A stretch of 64,000 nucleotides of DNA from Lantana camara (taxonomy: Eukaryota; Streptophyta; Magnoliopsida; Lamiales; Verbenaceae). Numbering within the stretch: the first letter of the stretch is position 1; each line of letters opens with the position of its first letter. Under the pieces are notes generated by a model, which was not told the DNA's origin, did no database searches, and saw only the letters and a list, made by a program, of their open reading frames with translations. Below are positions 22,364 through 33,540 of the stretch, in pieces. The translations under genes and the position numbers were made by a program. The stretch spans positions 12,346,501 to 12,410,500 of the forward strand of contig CM074865.1 of the NCBI GenBank assembly GCA_037501455.1. Reading direction: 5' to 3'.

Positions 22364-23260
22364 TATATATTCCATTATGTATGTGAACGGAGGATATGGG
22401 CTTTGGGCCACAGTATTCTGGGCTTTTGTGGTTAGCTAAACGTAAAATAATGGGCTTTTGGGCTTTAACGTAACACGTTCTTAGTTTAATTTATTAGAAG
22501 ATAAGTAAATGGGGGCCCACGTGAATTCTTCCGATCCAAAAAGACAAAGCGCTTTTCATTTTCCACTTTAATTGCCAATTGTACCCTAGCCGGCAACTGA
22601 ACTATTTCTCCAAAATCTCGGCGGCTCGGCCTTACGTCACCGGAACCTCGCCGCTCCTCCATCAAAGTTCTGTAAAATCGCCTTCGTCAGCATCTTCTCT
22701 CTGCTTGTACCACCTGTAAACCTTCTCCATTTTCTATTAGTTTAATTTGATATTGTATGAATATAAATGTACGTGCTCGAATCGTTTGCTTCCCACTCCC
22801 CCTTTTCGCATTATTGGTGGTTCTTAATGTTTGAAGGAAAGTGGTATTTTCATTTTTTGTCCCCGAATTATAGAGTATCTCTGCGTAGTTAAACTATTGT
22901 TGCATATCTTGAGCAAGTCCACTGACTAATTTAGTAGAAAGGAAATGCTATTCAAATTTTCATGTATTTTCATTCTGTAAATCAAAGCTGAAACAGAATG
23001 TTGTATTGATGGACTTAGGAAGCTTTTGATTTCATCGCATTTGGAAATGATAAACTCGCATTGAATGGCCGTAAGCTCTTAATTGTGCATTTTATGTCAT
23101 GCCATTATATATCTTTTGTTTCTCATTATTGTTGCAGAGTAATTGTGATGGTGGGTAGTCGGAGGAGACCGGCTGGTGTGAAGGAAGCTTATTACTCATT
23201 CGTTTATGGTACAAAAGCATTTTCCCAGCATACACTGGGGCCTTATTGGTTACACAAGTT
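22364..23260 (+). pseudogene. Copy B of the small plus-strand gene start, initiation codon altered, truncated by the subtilase 3' end
   Basis: This is the counterpart of 10091-10820. It has five TGGGCC/T motifs (22397-22464), a longer GC-rich leader, a donor after TTGTACCACCT (near 22713) and an acceptor TTGTTGCAG (near 23138). The ATG used in copy A is ATT here. The next in-frame ATG (23149) gives MVGSRRRPAGVKEAYYSFVYG, after which the frame runs into sequence shared with subtilase 3' flanks. The full parent gene is not in the window and I do not recognise it. A leader-spliced housekeeping gene whose first exons were caught in the duplication is my inference. Confidence 0.45.
22397..22464 (+). 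promoter_or_regulatory. Cluster of site II-like TGGGCY motifs
   Basis: TGGGCT or TGGGCC occurs five times in 68 bases (22397, 22404, 22419, 22451, 22459). The equivalent region of copy A has four. Such clusters (TCP-bound site II elements) mark plant promoters of ribosomal, mitochondrial and other housekeeping genes. Here they precede the small truncated plus-strand gene. Confidence 0.4.
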
Positions 23261-23295
23261 TAGAACAGATTACAGGTATTACAAATTAGGATTTC

Positions 23296-25587
23296 TTACT
23301 CGAAGAAATCGAGTGATGCAGAAACCATAATAGGACTTCTGACTGTGCGGTTGCCATTGTCCTCGACCCAAGCGATTGTCCCAGCTCTGTTTTGGGTCTC
23401 AATATCAGCTTTATAACGAATTGTCAAAGAATAGCTTTGCTTCTGATATTTCTTCTGAAACACAAGAGTCTGTGGCTGAATTCTGATGGTGGTGTTCTGT
23501 GGTACTTCCACCTTAACCCTATATGTAACTGCATCAGCCCCCACATTCGTGACGGTCCTCTTGAATTTCCGGGTTAACATCATTCCTTGTTCTTCAGGGC
23601 TAAAAAGAGCCACAAATGATGGATAATTAAGGTCAGAAGATGCAGTGGAGCAGTTGTGATTTGATCTTATGATGGCCTGAGTTTGTTCGCGGGTGAAATT
23701 CATGGAGCAAACAAGATTTACAAGATCTTGTTGGTTTGCGTCATAGATGAGGCCTGGATCAAGTGCACGGTTCGGATCAACCATTCCTGATCCGATGCCA
23801 TAAGGTGAGACAACCATACCATCCAATTCCTTAATGGGCTGGTTAGTATTATCAAGAGGGTTTGCGGTTGTCATCATGGCTGACTGAATAGCTGCAGGGC
23901 TCCACTCAGGGTGTGCAGCTTTGAGGAGCGCTGCAACCCCAGAGATGTGAGGGCATGCCATTGATGTGCCTGACAAGATATTGTAGTCAGCGGACAAGAA
24001 TATGTTGTTACCGATTCTTGAAGCAGGGTTATGAGGATTATAAGCTGCTAAGATTAACACTCCTGGTGCCGTTAAGTCAGGCTTCAAGATGCGCTCATAA
24101 CTTCTAGCAGGCCCTCTCGATGAGTCATCTGATAGGGCTGGAGCAGCTCTTGGCCCCTTCCCAAGAACTGTTTGTTGGAATTCTATGCTTACTCTTGGTT
24201 CAGAACTATTAGATGCGTAACTGATCACCTCTCGTGCTTCTGTTGGGCTAATAACAACTCCAGGAAAAGCAAATGAACCAAATCGAAATATGCGGGGGTT
24301 CTCAGAAATGATGATTGCAGCTCTGACATTAGACTGAGGTAGATAAGATTCTGTAAGGGAGGTGAAATCATAATTTTCACTATCAAATATATTTGTTAAA
24401 TTGCACACGACGACACTTTCGGCTGGGGCTTCTGCCACTAATTCAGCTGAGTTGCAGGCAGATAGGGTCTCATTGTAAACTAGAGGTAAATTTCTCACTA
24501 TGGCTCTTTCTGGAAATGTTGTCCAACCTGTGATGGTCTTTCCATTCCCCATAGTTAATTTCCCTGCAAACCACCGATCTACGGTCCCTGATGCAACCAC
24601 CACGGCCCATGGGATTCCTGATCGTAACGTGCTAAGACTGGGGCCACGATTTCCAGCTGAGAGAGAAACCAAGATTCCTTTCTCTCTTGCACCAAAGCTA
24701 GCTATTGCAAGAGGGTTCTCAAACAGATCAGTGTTGAAATTGCTTATGGAAACTGATATTATATCAACTACATCAGCCACTGCCTTGTCAATGCCTGCCA
24801 GTAAGTCAGAATCAACGCCGCCTCCCCAGAGTACTTTGTAGACTGCCAACCTAGCACGTGGAGCGACCCCTCTTGCAGTTCCAGGGGCGTAACCAAAGAA
24901 GGAAACTCCGTCGACATAGTTTCCTGCAGCAATGGAGGCGACGTGGGTCCCATGACCATTGTCATCCCTTGCAGTATTAGGTATTTCTCTACCAGGATTG
25001 TCAGCTCGATATCCTTCATTGAAATACCTGACTCCAATGATTTTCTTGTTGCATAATGATGAATTGAATTCGTCCCCTCCTTGGCAAACTCCTTTCCACC
25101 TTGCAGGTACGTCAGTCATTCCATCATCTCTAAAGCTCGGACTTTCTGGCCAAATACCATAATCTACGACACCGATGATGACATCTTTGCCATACTGAGA
25201 TGCCGGCCACAATCCGGTGGCAGAGTTGAGGCCGATGAATTTGGTGGAATGTGTGGTGTCTGCTGTGACCACTGTATCTGGATATGCAGAAATGAATCCA
25301 GGTGATTTCTTTAAAGCTTTTAATTCATCTTTGGACATAACTGCGCTAAAACCATGGAAGGCGTGGTCGTATGTGTAGATAAGTTTTGGTTCGGGTTTGT
25401 CGGTGGTGAGTGAAGACTGAATAACTGATTTTACAGAAGTGAGCATGGAGGAATACCAGTAATGGTGGCTGGAAAATGCTTTAGGCATTGAAGATTTGTC
25501 CATGTGGACAATATACACCGATCTTTCTGCTGAAGCAGAAAGACAAAATGAGAGCAGAATCAGAGCAACTCTAACAGGAAGCCTCAT
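23296..25587 (-). CDS. Secreted subtilisin-like serine protease (SBT1 group, tomato SBT3-like), intact
   Basis: Single exon, 763 residues, normal for plant subtilases. Domains in order: signal peptide 1-20 (cleavage after SASA), I9 inhibitor propeptide about 24-103, S8 catalytic domain from about 111 with D142, H212 (GHGTH), oxyanion N313 and S542 (SGTSMACPH), a PA insert about 350-480, and a C-terminal fibronectin III-like domain including TNVG. It should self-process in the ER and act as an endopeptidase in the apoplast. Oddly the residue after D142 is Y (DYG), where the family and the cluster's other members have S or T. The start at 25587 is the only one giving a signal peptide. The stop lies about 40 bases from a truncated plus-strand gene, so transcription would converge. 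Homology to tomato SBT3 is from recognition, not a search. Confidence 0.93.
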   Translation of the reverse strand: MRLPVRVALILLSFCLSASAERSVYIVHMDKSSMPKAFSSHHYWYSSMLTSVKSVIQSSLTTDKPEPKLIYTYDHAFHGFSAVMSKDELKALKKSPGFISAYPDTVVTADTTHSTKFIGLNSATGLWPASQYGKDVIIGVVDYGIWPESPSFRDDGMTDVPARWKGVCQGGDEFNSSLCNKKIIGVRYFNEGYRADNPGREIPNTARDDNGHGTHVASIAAGNYVDGVSFFGYAPGTARGVAPRARLAVYKVLWGGGVDSDLLAGIDKAVADVVDIISVSISNFNTDLFENPLAIASFGAREKGILVSLSAGNRGPSLSTLRSGIPWAVVVASGTVDRWFAGKLTMGNGKTITGWTTFPERAIVRNLPLVYNETLSACNSAELVAEAPAESVVVCNLTNIFDSENYDFTSLTESYLPQSNVRAAIIISENPRIFRFGSFAFPGVVISPTEAREVISYASNSSEPRVSIEFQQTVLGKGPRAAPALSDDSSRGPARSYERILKPDLTAPGVLILAAYNPHNPASRIGNNIFLSADYNILSGTSMACPHISGVAALLKAAHPEWSPAAIQSAMMTTANPLDNTNQPIKELDGMVVSPYGIGSGMVDPNRALDPGLIYDANQQDLVNLVCSMNFTREQTQAIIRSNHNCSTASSDLNYPSFVALFSPEEQGMMLTRKFKRTVTNVGADAVTYRVKVEVPQNTTIRIQPQTLVFQKKYQKQSYSLTIRYKADIETQNRAGTIAWVEDNGNRTVRSPIMVSASLDFFE

Positions 25588-26398
25588 ATTTTCCTTCTTG
25601 TGTTTAAGCTTTGGAAAGTGAATGTGATTAATTGCTTAGATGAGTCGCATTCTTTCTGCTACATAAGTGGAAACTTTTCATAGTATAGTAAATCTTGGCG
25701 GCTTCAGATCTTTTTCTTTCTTTGTTTCCTTGACTATTTTGGACATGTTACTGTAGTGGACTATCGAGCAGTGGCCCGTGTGCTGCCAAATGGCCCAGTT
25801 CATTGTACCGACAATCAACATTATAACATATACATCTTTGAGACAATTATTCCATCAAATTCTTTAATTTAATCTAGATCTTGACTCAAATCTTTACTTC
25901 GGTAAAAACTGAGTTGTGCTTTCTGAATGATGTCTGTCCGTCATTCCCCTGGAAAAAAGGGTAAATTAAAAGCAGACTGCCTCATGTCAAGGTGAGATTG
26001 GAGGAAAACGAATTCAGGCATGGTCCCCAATTTCAATGGTTCAATGCAAATGGGACAGATCTTGATTGTTAGGTACACATAAGGGATAAGGCTAAAAAAA
26101 ATTAATCACTTTAATGGCCTACATACCGGAAGGGTATTTATGTCACGTTTTATAGTTTATACATACATATGTTTGAACTATCAAATAAGAGTTTACTATT
26201 CAAGGAAAGAGAGAAATAATATATTTTGATTGTACTGGATTCTAATTCACAAATGTAATATGGAAGTTAGAGGTTAAGAGCATGACTTTCAAATCAAATT
26301 GAAGCCATTAATCTGATACAGAAATTGAAATCATATCCAAAGTATAAGAATTCCGAACAGATCATAGATATGATAATGAGACATTTAGTCATATTTGT
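25588..26398. other. Upstream region of the intact subtilase
   Basis: This presumably holds the promoter. A TATA-like CTTATGTA in minus orientation (near 25659) is at the same place as CTTAAATA upstream of the gene at 49430-51727. The distal part (25905-26160) is also conserved at 12904-13260. No other gene is seen. Confidence 0.5.
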
Positions 26399-26892
26399 TG
26401 TCACGCCCCGTTTTCGGGATGTAACACGGCAGTGCCCCTAAGTCCCAAGAGACTCAAGGACACTAAGCCTCAATAAACAGAGCAATTAAGTTCAAAATAA
26501 AATACTTAAAATAAATTCTTACAGTTCTTAATTCAAAGTCTCAAACATAAGCAATCCCAACTGTTCTAGTCTAAATAACTAAAAGTCCCAAAATATCAAA
26601 GTAGGAAGTAAAATACTAAAAGATAAACCGACTCTCTCGTCCATTTCTGCTAACTCCAAAGCCAACTAATTATCTGGAAAAAAAAAATATTAGCTGAGGG
26701 GTGAATCGCATACTCAATAATCAATCCCAAAACCAGTCTATTGGATCAAACATAATTTTTATATAGATATAATGACGTATTAAAACATTAGACAATTGAA
26801 ACAATCATATCATGCAAATCATTACGTATTCATAGGCTCACATATAACATAGATTTTTCCAAAACCATATTTTCCATTGAGTACAGAACTTA

Positions 26893-27062
26893 ACAGATGA
26901 ACCCTTGGTCAGAGGGTATGTACAGATGACCCTCTTAAGGGACGAATCATAAAACAGAACAGATGACCCTTTATGGGACGGAACAGATGACCCTTTGAAG
27001 GGATGACATAACAGATGACCCTCTTGAGAGACGAAACAGATGAGCCTTGACCAAGGCACGTA
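26893..27062. repeat. Six short tandem units ACAGATGACCCT... with hairpin potential
   Basis: Units of 24-38 bases begin ACAGATGA and most continue with a small inverted repeat (for example CCCTTTGAAGGG, CCCTCTTAAGGG). The loop and stem bases vary among copies. They lie inside the probable solo LTR. Confidence 0.75.
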
Positions 27063-28214
27063 GATGACTCCGGAGACAAACATACTTAACTCAATGGAAT
27101 TAGATTACGTATCATACAGATGCACATAAAGACTTATAAAAGTTTTCATAATTCAATCTAATTATCAACCACAACGAATAATAATCACATAAAAGCAATA
27201 ATTAAATAATCATAAATTCATATAATTACAATTAAGTTTACCGAAACAATAGAAAAGCATTGAAAACTACTTACCTTGAAATATTTCAAATTCTAGAAAA
27301 CTTTGACAACTAATGGGTGAAAGCTCTAAGTCGACCGAAGTGAATCTAGATATATAATCCAACAATTAGCCAAAAAGTTCCAACAATGGAAAATTGGATC
27401 TCATAACTACTCAAATTTCGTTATAATTCTAAGCTAAGTACGTCAATTATCCTAAAAATCTAATTAAAAGTTCATCTTACCAATTCGACTGAAATAAGAA
27501 CTAAGTGATAATAAACACTAAATTGCTATTCGATGTCCTATGAACTAATAATAAGTCCATGCATATCAGCATATGTATACAGTTGTCTCTTGTGGATGTT
27601 TCATGATTACGGTCTTCACTAAATTGTATACTTAAAACTTGAATTGATAATACTATCCCATGTGTTAATATAACTTCTCTCCACTAAGCATTGCATAAAA
27701 TATGGAGTTACTTCCACCCGCAAGAATTTTGTCTCTCGAACCACCCATCATAATTACCCCAATAGGTAATATTTCTGACAAATGAACTTACGAACAATAC
27801 CTATTTCAACCTATTGCCATTAAACTTTCCAAAATACTCAAGCTTAATTCATTGATCTCACCAGCAAACTGTGGGATAAGATCTACACCGAATTAGAGTC
27901 AATCGTCGAGTGTGGCGTTCTCTAGTGCGTCGTTCTCCTCTACGCTTTTCTTATCTCGATTCTTTACCTCGCCGTCTCTTTATTTTTCTTTTCCTAGTTA
28001 CGGTCTTTCTCTCTTCCCTTATAAAAATATGTGAGCAGAATTCTAATAGGGTTGAGATAAGTCGGTTTTCACTAACTTAGTGGGGCTCCCACTTCCCCAC
28101 AACTCTCTATAAACCGTTAATATTATTCTTATCTATAATATATTTTATTATCATAATAAAAAGTAAAAGATAAATAAAATTAAATAAAATTTTAAATACT
28201 AGAGATGAATAAAT

Positions 28215-28268
28215 AAATACAAATTACGGGGTTCCAACCAAAAAAAAAAAAAAATACAAATTACGGGG
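28215..28268. mobile_element. Tiny poly(A) insertion with a 17-bp target duplication
   Basis: AAATACAAATTACGGGG occurs at 28215-28231 and again at 28252-28268. Between them lie only TTCCAACC and an A run (28232-28251). A long target duplication plus a poly(A) tail is the mark of target-primed reverse transcription (LINE or SINE). The copy appears truncated almost to its tail. Confidence 0.55.
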
Positions 28269-28476
28269 TATTATATCTTCATCAGTTACCATTTTGATGT
28301 ATATTTTTCATTTCAAAATGTGTATTCTAATTTCGAACTCCAGGGGCTCGCTTCGTCTGAGGATTAACAGTAAAATATATTTTTAAAAAGAAATAGATTT
28401 CAGGCATTTCAAATTTGGATTTCTTACCGGTTATACAAGTTTAGAACAGATTACAGGCATTTCAAATTTGAATTTT

Positions 28477-29679
28477 TTACTCGAAGAAATCGCGTCCTAC
28501 AAAAACCATAATAGGACTTCTGACAATACGGTTGCCATTGTCTGTAATATCAGCGTTGTAACGAATTGTCAAAGAATAGCTTTGCTTCTGATATTTCTTC
28601 TGAAACACAAGAGTCTGTGGCTAAATTCTGATGGTGGTAGTCTCTGGGACTTCCACCTTAACCCTAGACGTAGCTGCACCACCCCCCACATTCATGACAG
28701 TCCGCTTGAATCCCCGGGTTAATATCATTCCTTGTTCTTCAGGGCTAAAAAGAGCCACAAATGATGGATAATTAAGGTCAGAAGATGGGATCGAGCAGTT
28801 GTGGTTTGATCTTATGATGGCTTGAGTTTGTTGGCGAGTGAAATTCATGGAGCAAACAAGGTTTACGAGATCTTGTTGGGTTGCATCATAAATGAAACCT
28901 GGATCAAGCGCACGGTTTGGATCAACCATTCCTGATCCAATGCCGTAAGGTGTGGTAACCGTAAGATCCTGTTCCTTGATGGGCTGGTTAGTATTATCAA
29001 AAGGGTTTGCGGTTGTCATCATGGCTGACTGAATAGCTGCAGGGCTCCACTTGGTGTGTGCGGCTTTGACGAGCGCAGCAACTCCAGAGATGTGAGGGCA
29101 TGCCATTGATGTGCCTGACAAGATATTGTAGTCAGCAGACAGGACAATGTTGTTGCGAATTCTTGAAGCAGGATTATAAGCTGCTAAGATCAACACCCCG
29201 GGAGCCATTAAGTCTGGCTTCAAGATGGCCTCATAACTTCTAGATGGCCCTCTCGAAGAGTAATATGATAGGGCTGGAGCAACTCTCGGCCCCGTCCCAA
29301 GAACCGTTTGTTGGAATTCGATGCTTACTCTTGGTTCAGGACTATTAGATGCGTACTTGATCAACTCTGGTGCTTCTATACGGCTAATAACGACTCCAGG
29401 ATAAGGAAATAAACTGGATCGAAGTATTCTGTGGTCATCAGAAATGATTATAGTTGCTCTGACCCTAGATTGAGGTAGATAAGAACTTACGAGGAAGATG
29501 AAATCATAATTTTCACTATCAAATTGATATGTTATATTGCATACAGTGACGCTTTCGGCTGGGGCTTCTGCCACTAATTCAGCTGAGTTGCAGGCAGATA
29601 AGGTCTCATTGTAAACGAGTGGTAAATTTCTCACTATGGCTCTTTCTGGAAATGTCGTCCAACCTGTGATGGTCCTTCC
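28477..29679 (-). pseudogene. Subtilase pseudogene, piece 4: PA insert, catalytic Ser region and C-terminus
   Basis: It continues at GRTITGWTTFPERA, includes the catalytic motif SGTSMACPHISG, and runs to a natural stop at 28477-28479. A CAG-to-TAG nonsense change (28621-28623) follows TTTIRI. Beyond it a deletion of about 36 bases removes the GTIAWVED region. The downstream flank matches that of the intact gene at 23296. Confidence 0.92.
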
Positions 29680-31520
29680 TGTAACACCCCGGAGCGAAGG
29701 GCGCCACATCCCCCGCACCATAGCTCAACACGTGAAACGAAATGGAGACTCCGTCCACGCATTAAACCATAGCGAACGGGTGATAAACAAAAATCCAACC
29801 TAAGCTAGGCGGTCTAGACCCTACTCAGAACACGCAATAAAACAAATAACGAATGCGGAAGCACCAGAATCTCCCAAACGAATAAACATACTCGGGACAT
29901 ATCAAAAATAACAATTCAAGTTACAAAAACCTTCACAATTTCGAATTAAAATCATAACTTATACATATTTCAGAATTAGCCAAAATGCATAAAGAAAACG
30001 AAAATACAATGCATGAAACTCAAGCTCGCCAAAACCAAGACTCAAAGACAACCGCCTAGCTCCAAATCTCACAAAACGGGTACCTGCAAACTCAAATCAA
30101 AGGGGGAAAAAGATAGAAATAACGAGGGTCCGTCCTAGAGACTGGTGAGGGGGCTAACACACGCACCCATACATATACATAATGGCAAAGCATATACAAA
30201 GCTGAAAGGGTTCATGAACCGGGTACAGTTTTTGCATTCTAAAACATTTATCCCATGGTAATATATATAAAGAAAGAAGTTTGGGGCCGAAGGCCAAATC
30301 CAGTCAAGTTTTAGAGTTTAGAAATCCGCCCCCGTTTCACAACCATAAACGAAACATAACGAACCGAAAGCTTAAATCCATCCCACTTACTCCAGAAGCA
30401 AAGGCGAAGCGAAATTCAAAACAAATCATAAATCATTTCCACCCCAACACCGGTTGGGGAAGAGAGGTGCCCCTCTTAACCCACCACAGAACGAAACTTG
30501 TGAACCGGAGGATCCCGCCTGGTTCCCTTCAACGGCCAGCCATAATGCGCTCCGTCGGCATAGGAGAACTAAGTCTCCCGTTGATGGAGAAGTGCACAGG
30601 GGTGGTAACCGGCGACCCCATGACCGTCCCGGGTCTCCCTTACCCACAACTCCGGGGCCCATCACACAAACACATATTCTTACGCTGATCATACTTACCA
30701 TACGAAGCTTATCCACAGATCATACCATGCTTACACACACACACCCTCTTATCAAAGCTTGTCAAAACAAACGAAAATAGAGCTTATATACTTATAAAAG
30801 CGTTTTCAAAGTTTCAAGACAAACGGGACAAATCCCACAAAATACGTATCCAAACACATATCTATATATATACTTATATAAGTCGCATGCGGGTTCGAAA
30901 TACAAATAAGGTTTTAGGTCATAATAACTAAAAGGAAAAAAAACCTCACCTTGTCGACCAAACCGGACAAAACGGACGGAAAGCAAATCAAAGGACCTCC
31001 TCCTCAACAACGGAACGATCCTAAGAGCGGAACGATCCTAAGAGCAGAACAAAGAGCAAGAGGTAAACTTAGACTCAAAATGAACCATATTGACGCTCGG
31101 CAAATGCATATGAATGCGAGTGATGCTTATGAAGCTTAACAAATTGACAAATAATGCATACGAGTTCATATTTATTCATAAGTCTCATAAATCATGTCAA
31201 ACGAATTCACAGATTTCATATAACGATCATAACTGTACAACATGTTATCAACGCATTCATATTAAAGAAGGAGCAAAGAATGATCATGCAAGGCATATAA
31301 ACGAGGCATGAAGTCATAAACAGATGTTAGGGGAGCATATCGCACATATGAAGTCCTAATTCAAAATCGAGCAAACCAATCAAGCCATAAATTCATATTA
31401 CACAAGTTAACACATAATACATTAAGCTAATAATGCATATAGGCCACAAAAGGGACAAGAGAAAGTAATTAAAAAACGAAACGACGAAAGAGACTCCCCC
31501 GAGGCACCACCGTGACACAT

Positions 31521-31649
31521 GACACGGCCATGTCCAAAACACAAAGGAAACGGACACGGCCGTGTCCGAATTTAAATAAATCAGATGCCCAAGCCGAGGC
31601 CTTGACACGGCCGTGTCAGAAAACAACACAAATTGGACACGGCCGTGTC
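31521..31649. repeat. Four GACACGGCCGTGTC palindromes
   Basis: Perfect 14-base palindromes lie at 31553-31566, 31604-31617 and 31636-31649. A variant with one change (GACACGGCCATGTC) lies at 31521-31534. All are inside the solo LTR. Confidence 0.9.
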
Positions 31650-31946
31650 ATGATCCTCGGCATGAAGAGAAACAAAACGCAGCAGTTCATTTTTTAAGGC
31701 AAAGGAGGGCATTTCTGGCAGCAGGCTGGGGAGGGATTCTTAGGCCTCAAACACACATATAACATGCATGAAATGAACACTAAATCACCACATTAATATG
31801 CCATAAGAAGCAGCAACAAATAGCTCAAAGCTCATGCACCAAATCTGTCACAAAGAAGGAAGGAACGCAGCAGGCCATATACCTCAAGTCTGGGGCTAAA
31901 ACAGGGGATAAAAGCTTGTAAACACATAGCTAACATGTAAAGCAAC

Positions 31947-32105
31947 CTATGTTGCACGGACACGGACACGGCGACACGGATACGGCGACACAGATTTTTT
32001 TGTGAATTTTCCACGTGAGAAGTGTCGGACACGGTGTCGGACACGTGTGTCCGACACGACACGACACGGCAAAATGATATTTTTAGAAGTGTCCGTGCAT
32101 TAGAG
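31947..32105. mobile_element. 159-bp hAT-like MITE nested in the solo LTR
   Basis: It is flanked by the 8-base duplication AAAGCAAC (31939-31946 and 32106-32113). Its ends, CTATGTTGCACGGACAC and CTCTAATGCACGGACAC (reverse complement of the right end), match at 14 of 17 bases. Eight-base target duplications point to hAT. The interior is a dense set of GACACGG/GTGTCCGACAC units. It has no coding capacity. Confidence 0.75.
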
Positions 32106-33540
32106 AAAGCAACTCATATACTTCATGTACATGCAATTTCACATGAAATGGAGTTCAAGAAGTCATCAAACGGACCAAAATTCTGACAGCAATTCAAACC
32201 GGGAAGAGCAGGGCATATTGTCACGTTTGAGGTTGAAATGGAGCATGAAATCAAGGCAAAACAAAACATATTCATAGAGTAACATATGTAACACATAACC
32301 ATGCATTAACACACGAAGTTGGATGGAAGAATCCATCAAACAAACCTAAAAAACGTGACAGCAACTTGGTGAAAATGAGCAGATTTGCAGCAGCAGTTTA
32401 TAAGGTGCAAGAACTCAAGTTTGCGGCCAAAATAAAGCATGAAATCAGGGCAAAACGAAGCACATTCATAGAAAAACATGTATATTACATGTCCAAGCAT
32501 TAGCACACGAAATTGGAGGCAAGAATTCAATCATTTGAACTAAAAAAACGTGACAGCAGTTCGCATGTGGAAGAGCAGTTTATATTTCAGTTTTTCATGC
32601 TCAAGAACTAAAAGTTTCAATCAAGTTATCAAAGACAAAACAACCCTAACACATCTAGCATGAAATAGAGATCAAGAATGGAAGCAAAGAGTTCATATAA
32701 TCACCAAAGAAGCATCAAATCAGCCCCAAACTCAAGCTAAGCCATGGATTCAAAAATATGAGCTAACCCTTCCTATTCATGCCATGATCATCAATTTAGG
32801 GGCTGAGTTAGGAGTTAAAAGCTTGGGAACTAAATGCTAACATGCTAAGCTACTCAAATACTCCATGTATATGCGAATTGACATGAATTGGAGCACATTA
32901 GGACCACCAAGTAATCACAAAAAATGCAACAGCAGCAGTTCGGTTATACCATGCCTACAAACAGGCCATGCACTTCAAATTTGGGTCAAAATGCAAGTTA
33001 AAAGCTAGGAAGGGCAAAGCTAACATAAAGAGCAATTCATATACTTCATGCTCATGCAAATGCACACGAAAATAAGTACAAGAGATCAACCAAACACTTC
33101 AAGTATCACAGCAGCAGTTAGGTTCGCACATAGCATACAAACAGGCCACATGTTTCGATTTAGGAGCTGAAAATGGATCTAAGAGCTTGCAAGAGCAGGG
33201 CTAACATGTAAAGAAATTAGTATACAACATCTCCATGCAAATTCACACGAAATGGAATCCATTAACTCAAGCAACACGACACAAAACGTCACAGCAGTTC
33301 CAAAACAGGGGAGCAGATTTCTAGCTTAGGTTTGAGGCTCAAAACTCATAATTTCATCAAAGGATCTCAAGATCAAATCATCCAAACATCATATACTATC
33401 AGTTAAGCATCAAATGATCAAAGAAACAAGTCCATATACTTCATTTTATGAGCAAGAAATCAGCCACAAAGCAAGCTAAGACATGGAAGCAAGATATGAG
33501 CCCTAACCCTTTCTATTCATGCATAGCCCCAAACTCATAT
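32106..33540. repeat. Degenerate tandem repeats, roughly 170-300 bp apart
   Basis: A theme recurs at least six times: 'CATGCAAATTCACACGAAATGGA', then a CATCAAAC-like stretch, then GACAGCAGTT(C), then GGGCAAA or CTAACATGTAAAG. Examples are near 32135, 32310, 32510, 32885, 33055 and 33235. Copies are strongly diverged. This explains the absence of frames. Confidence 0.6.

Larger units (their letters stand above)
26399..28274. mobile_element. Probable degraded solo LTR, TGTCACGCCCCG type (Tekay-like gypsy)
   Basis: It starts TGTCACGCCCCGTTTTCGGGATG and ends near ...TACGGGGTATTATA. TGTCAC-CCCCG starts with mirrored CGGGG ends are common in long gypsy LTRs of the Del/Tekay type. Inside are six tandem ACAGATGA units (26893-27062). 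No gag or pol is present. I could not find a clean target duplication, so the right boundary is uncertain. Confidence 0.45.

Noticed and set aside
30281..30780. Open frames of about 100-135 codons inside the 4.7-kb solo LTR
   Set aside because: Three overlapping frames on both strands with no domain; ordinary chance frames in a GC-richer part of the LTR.
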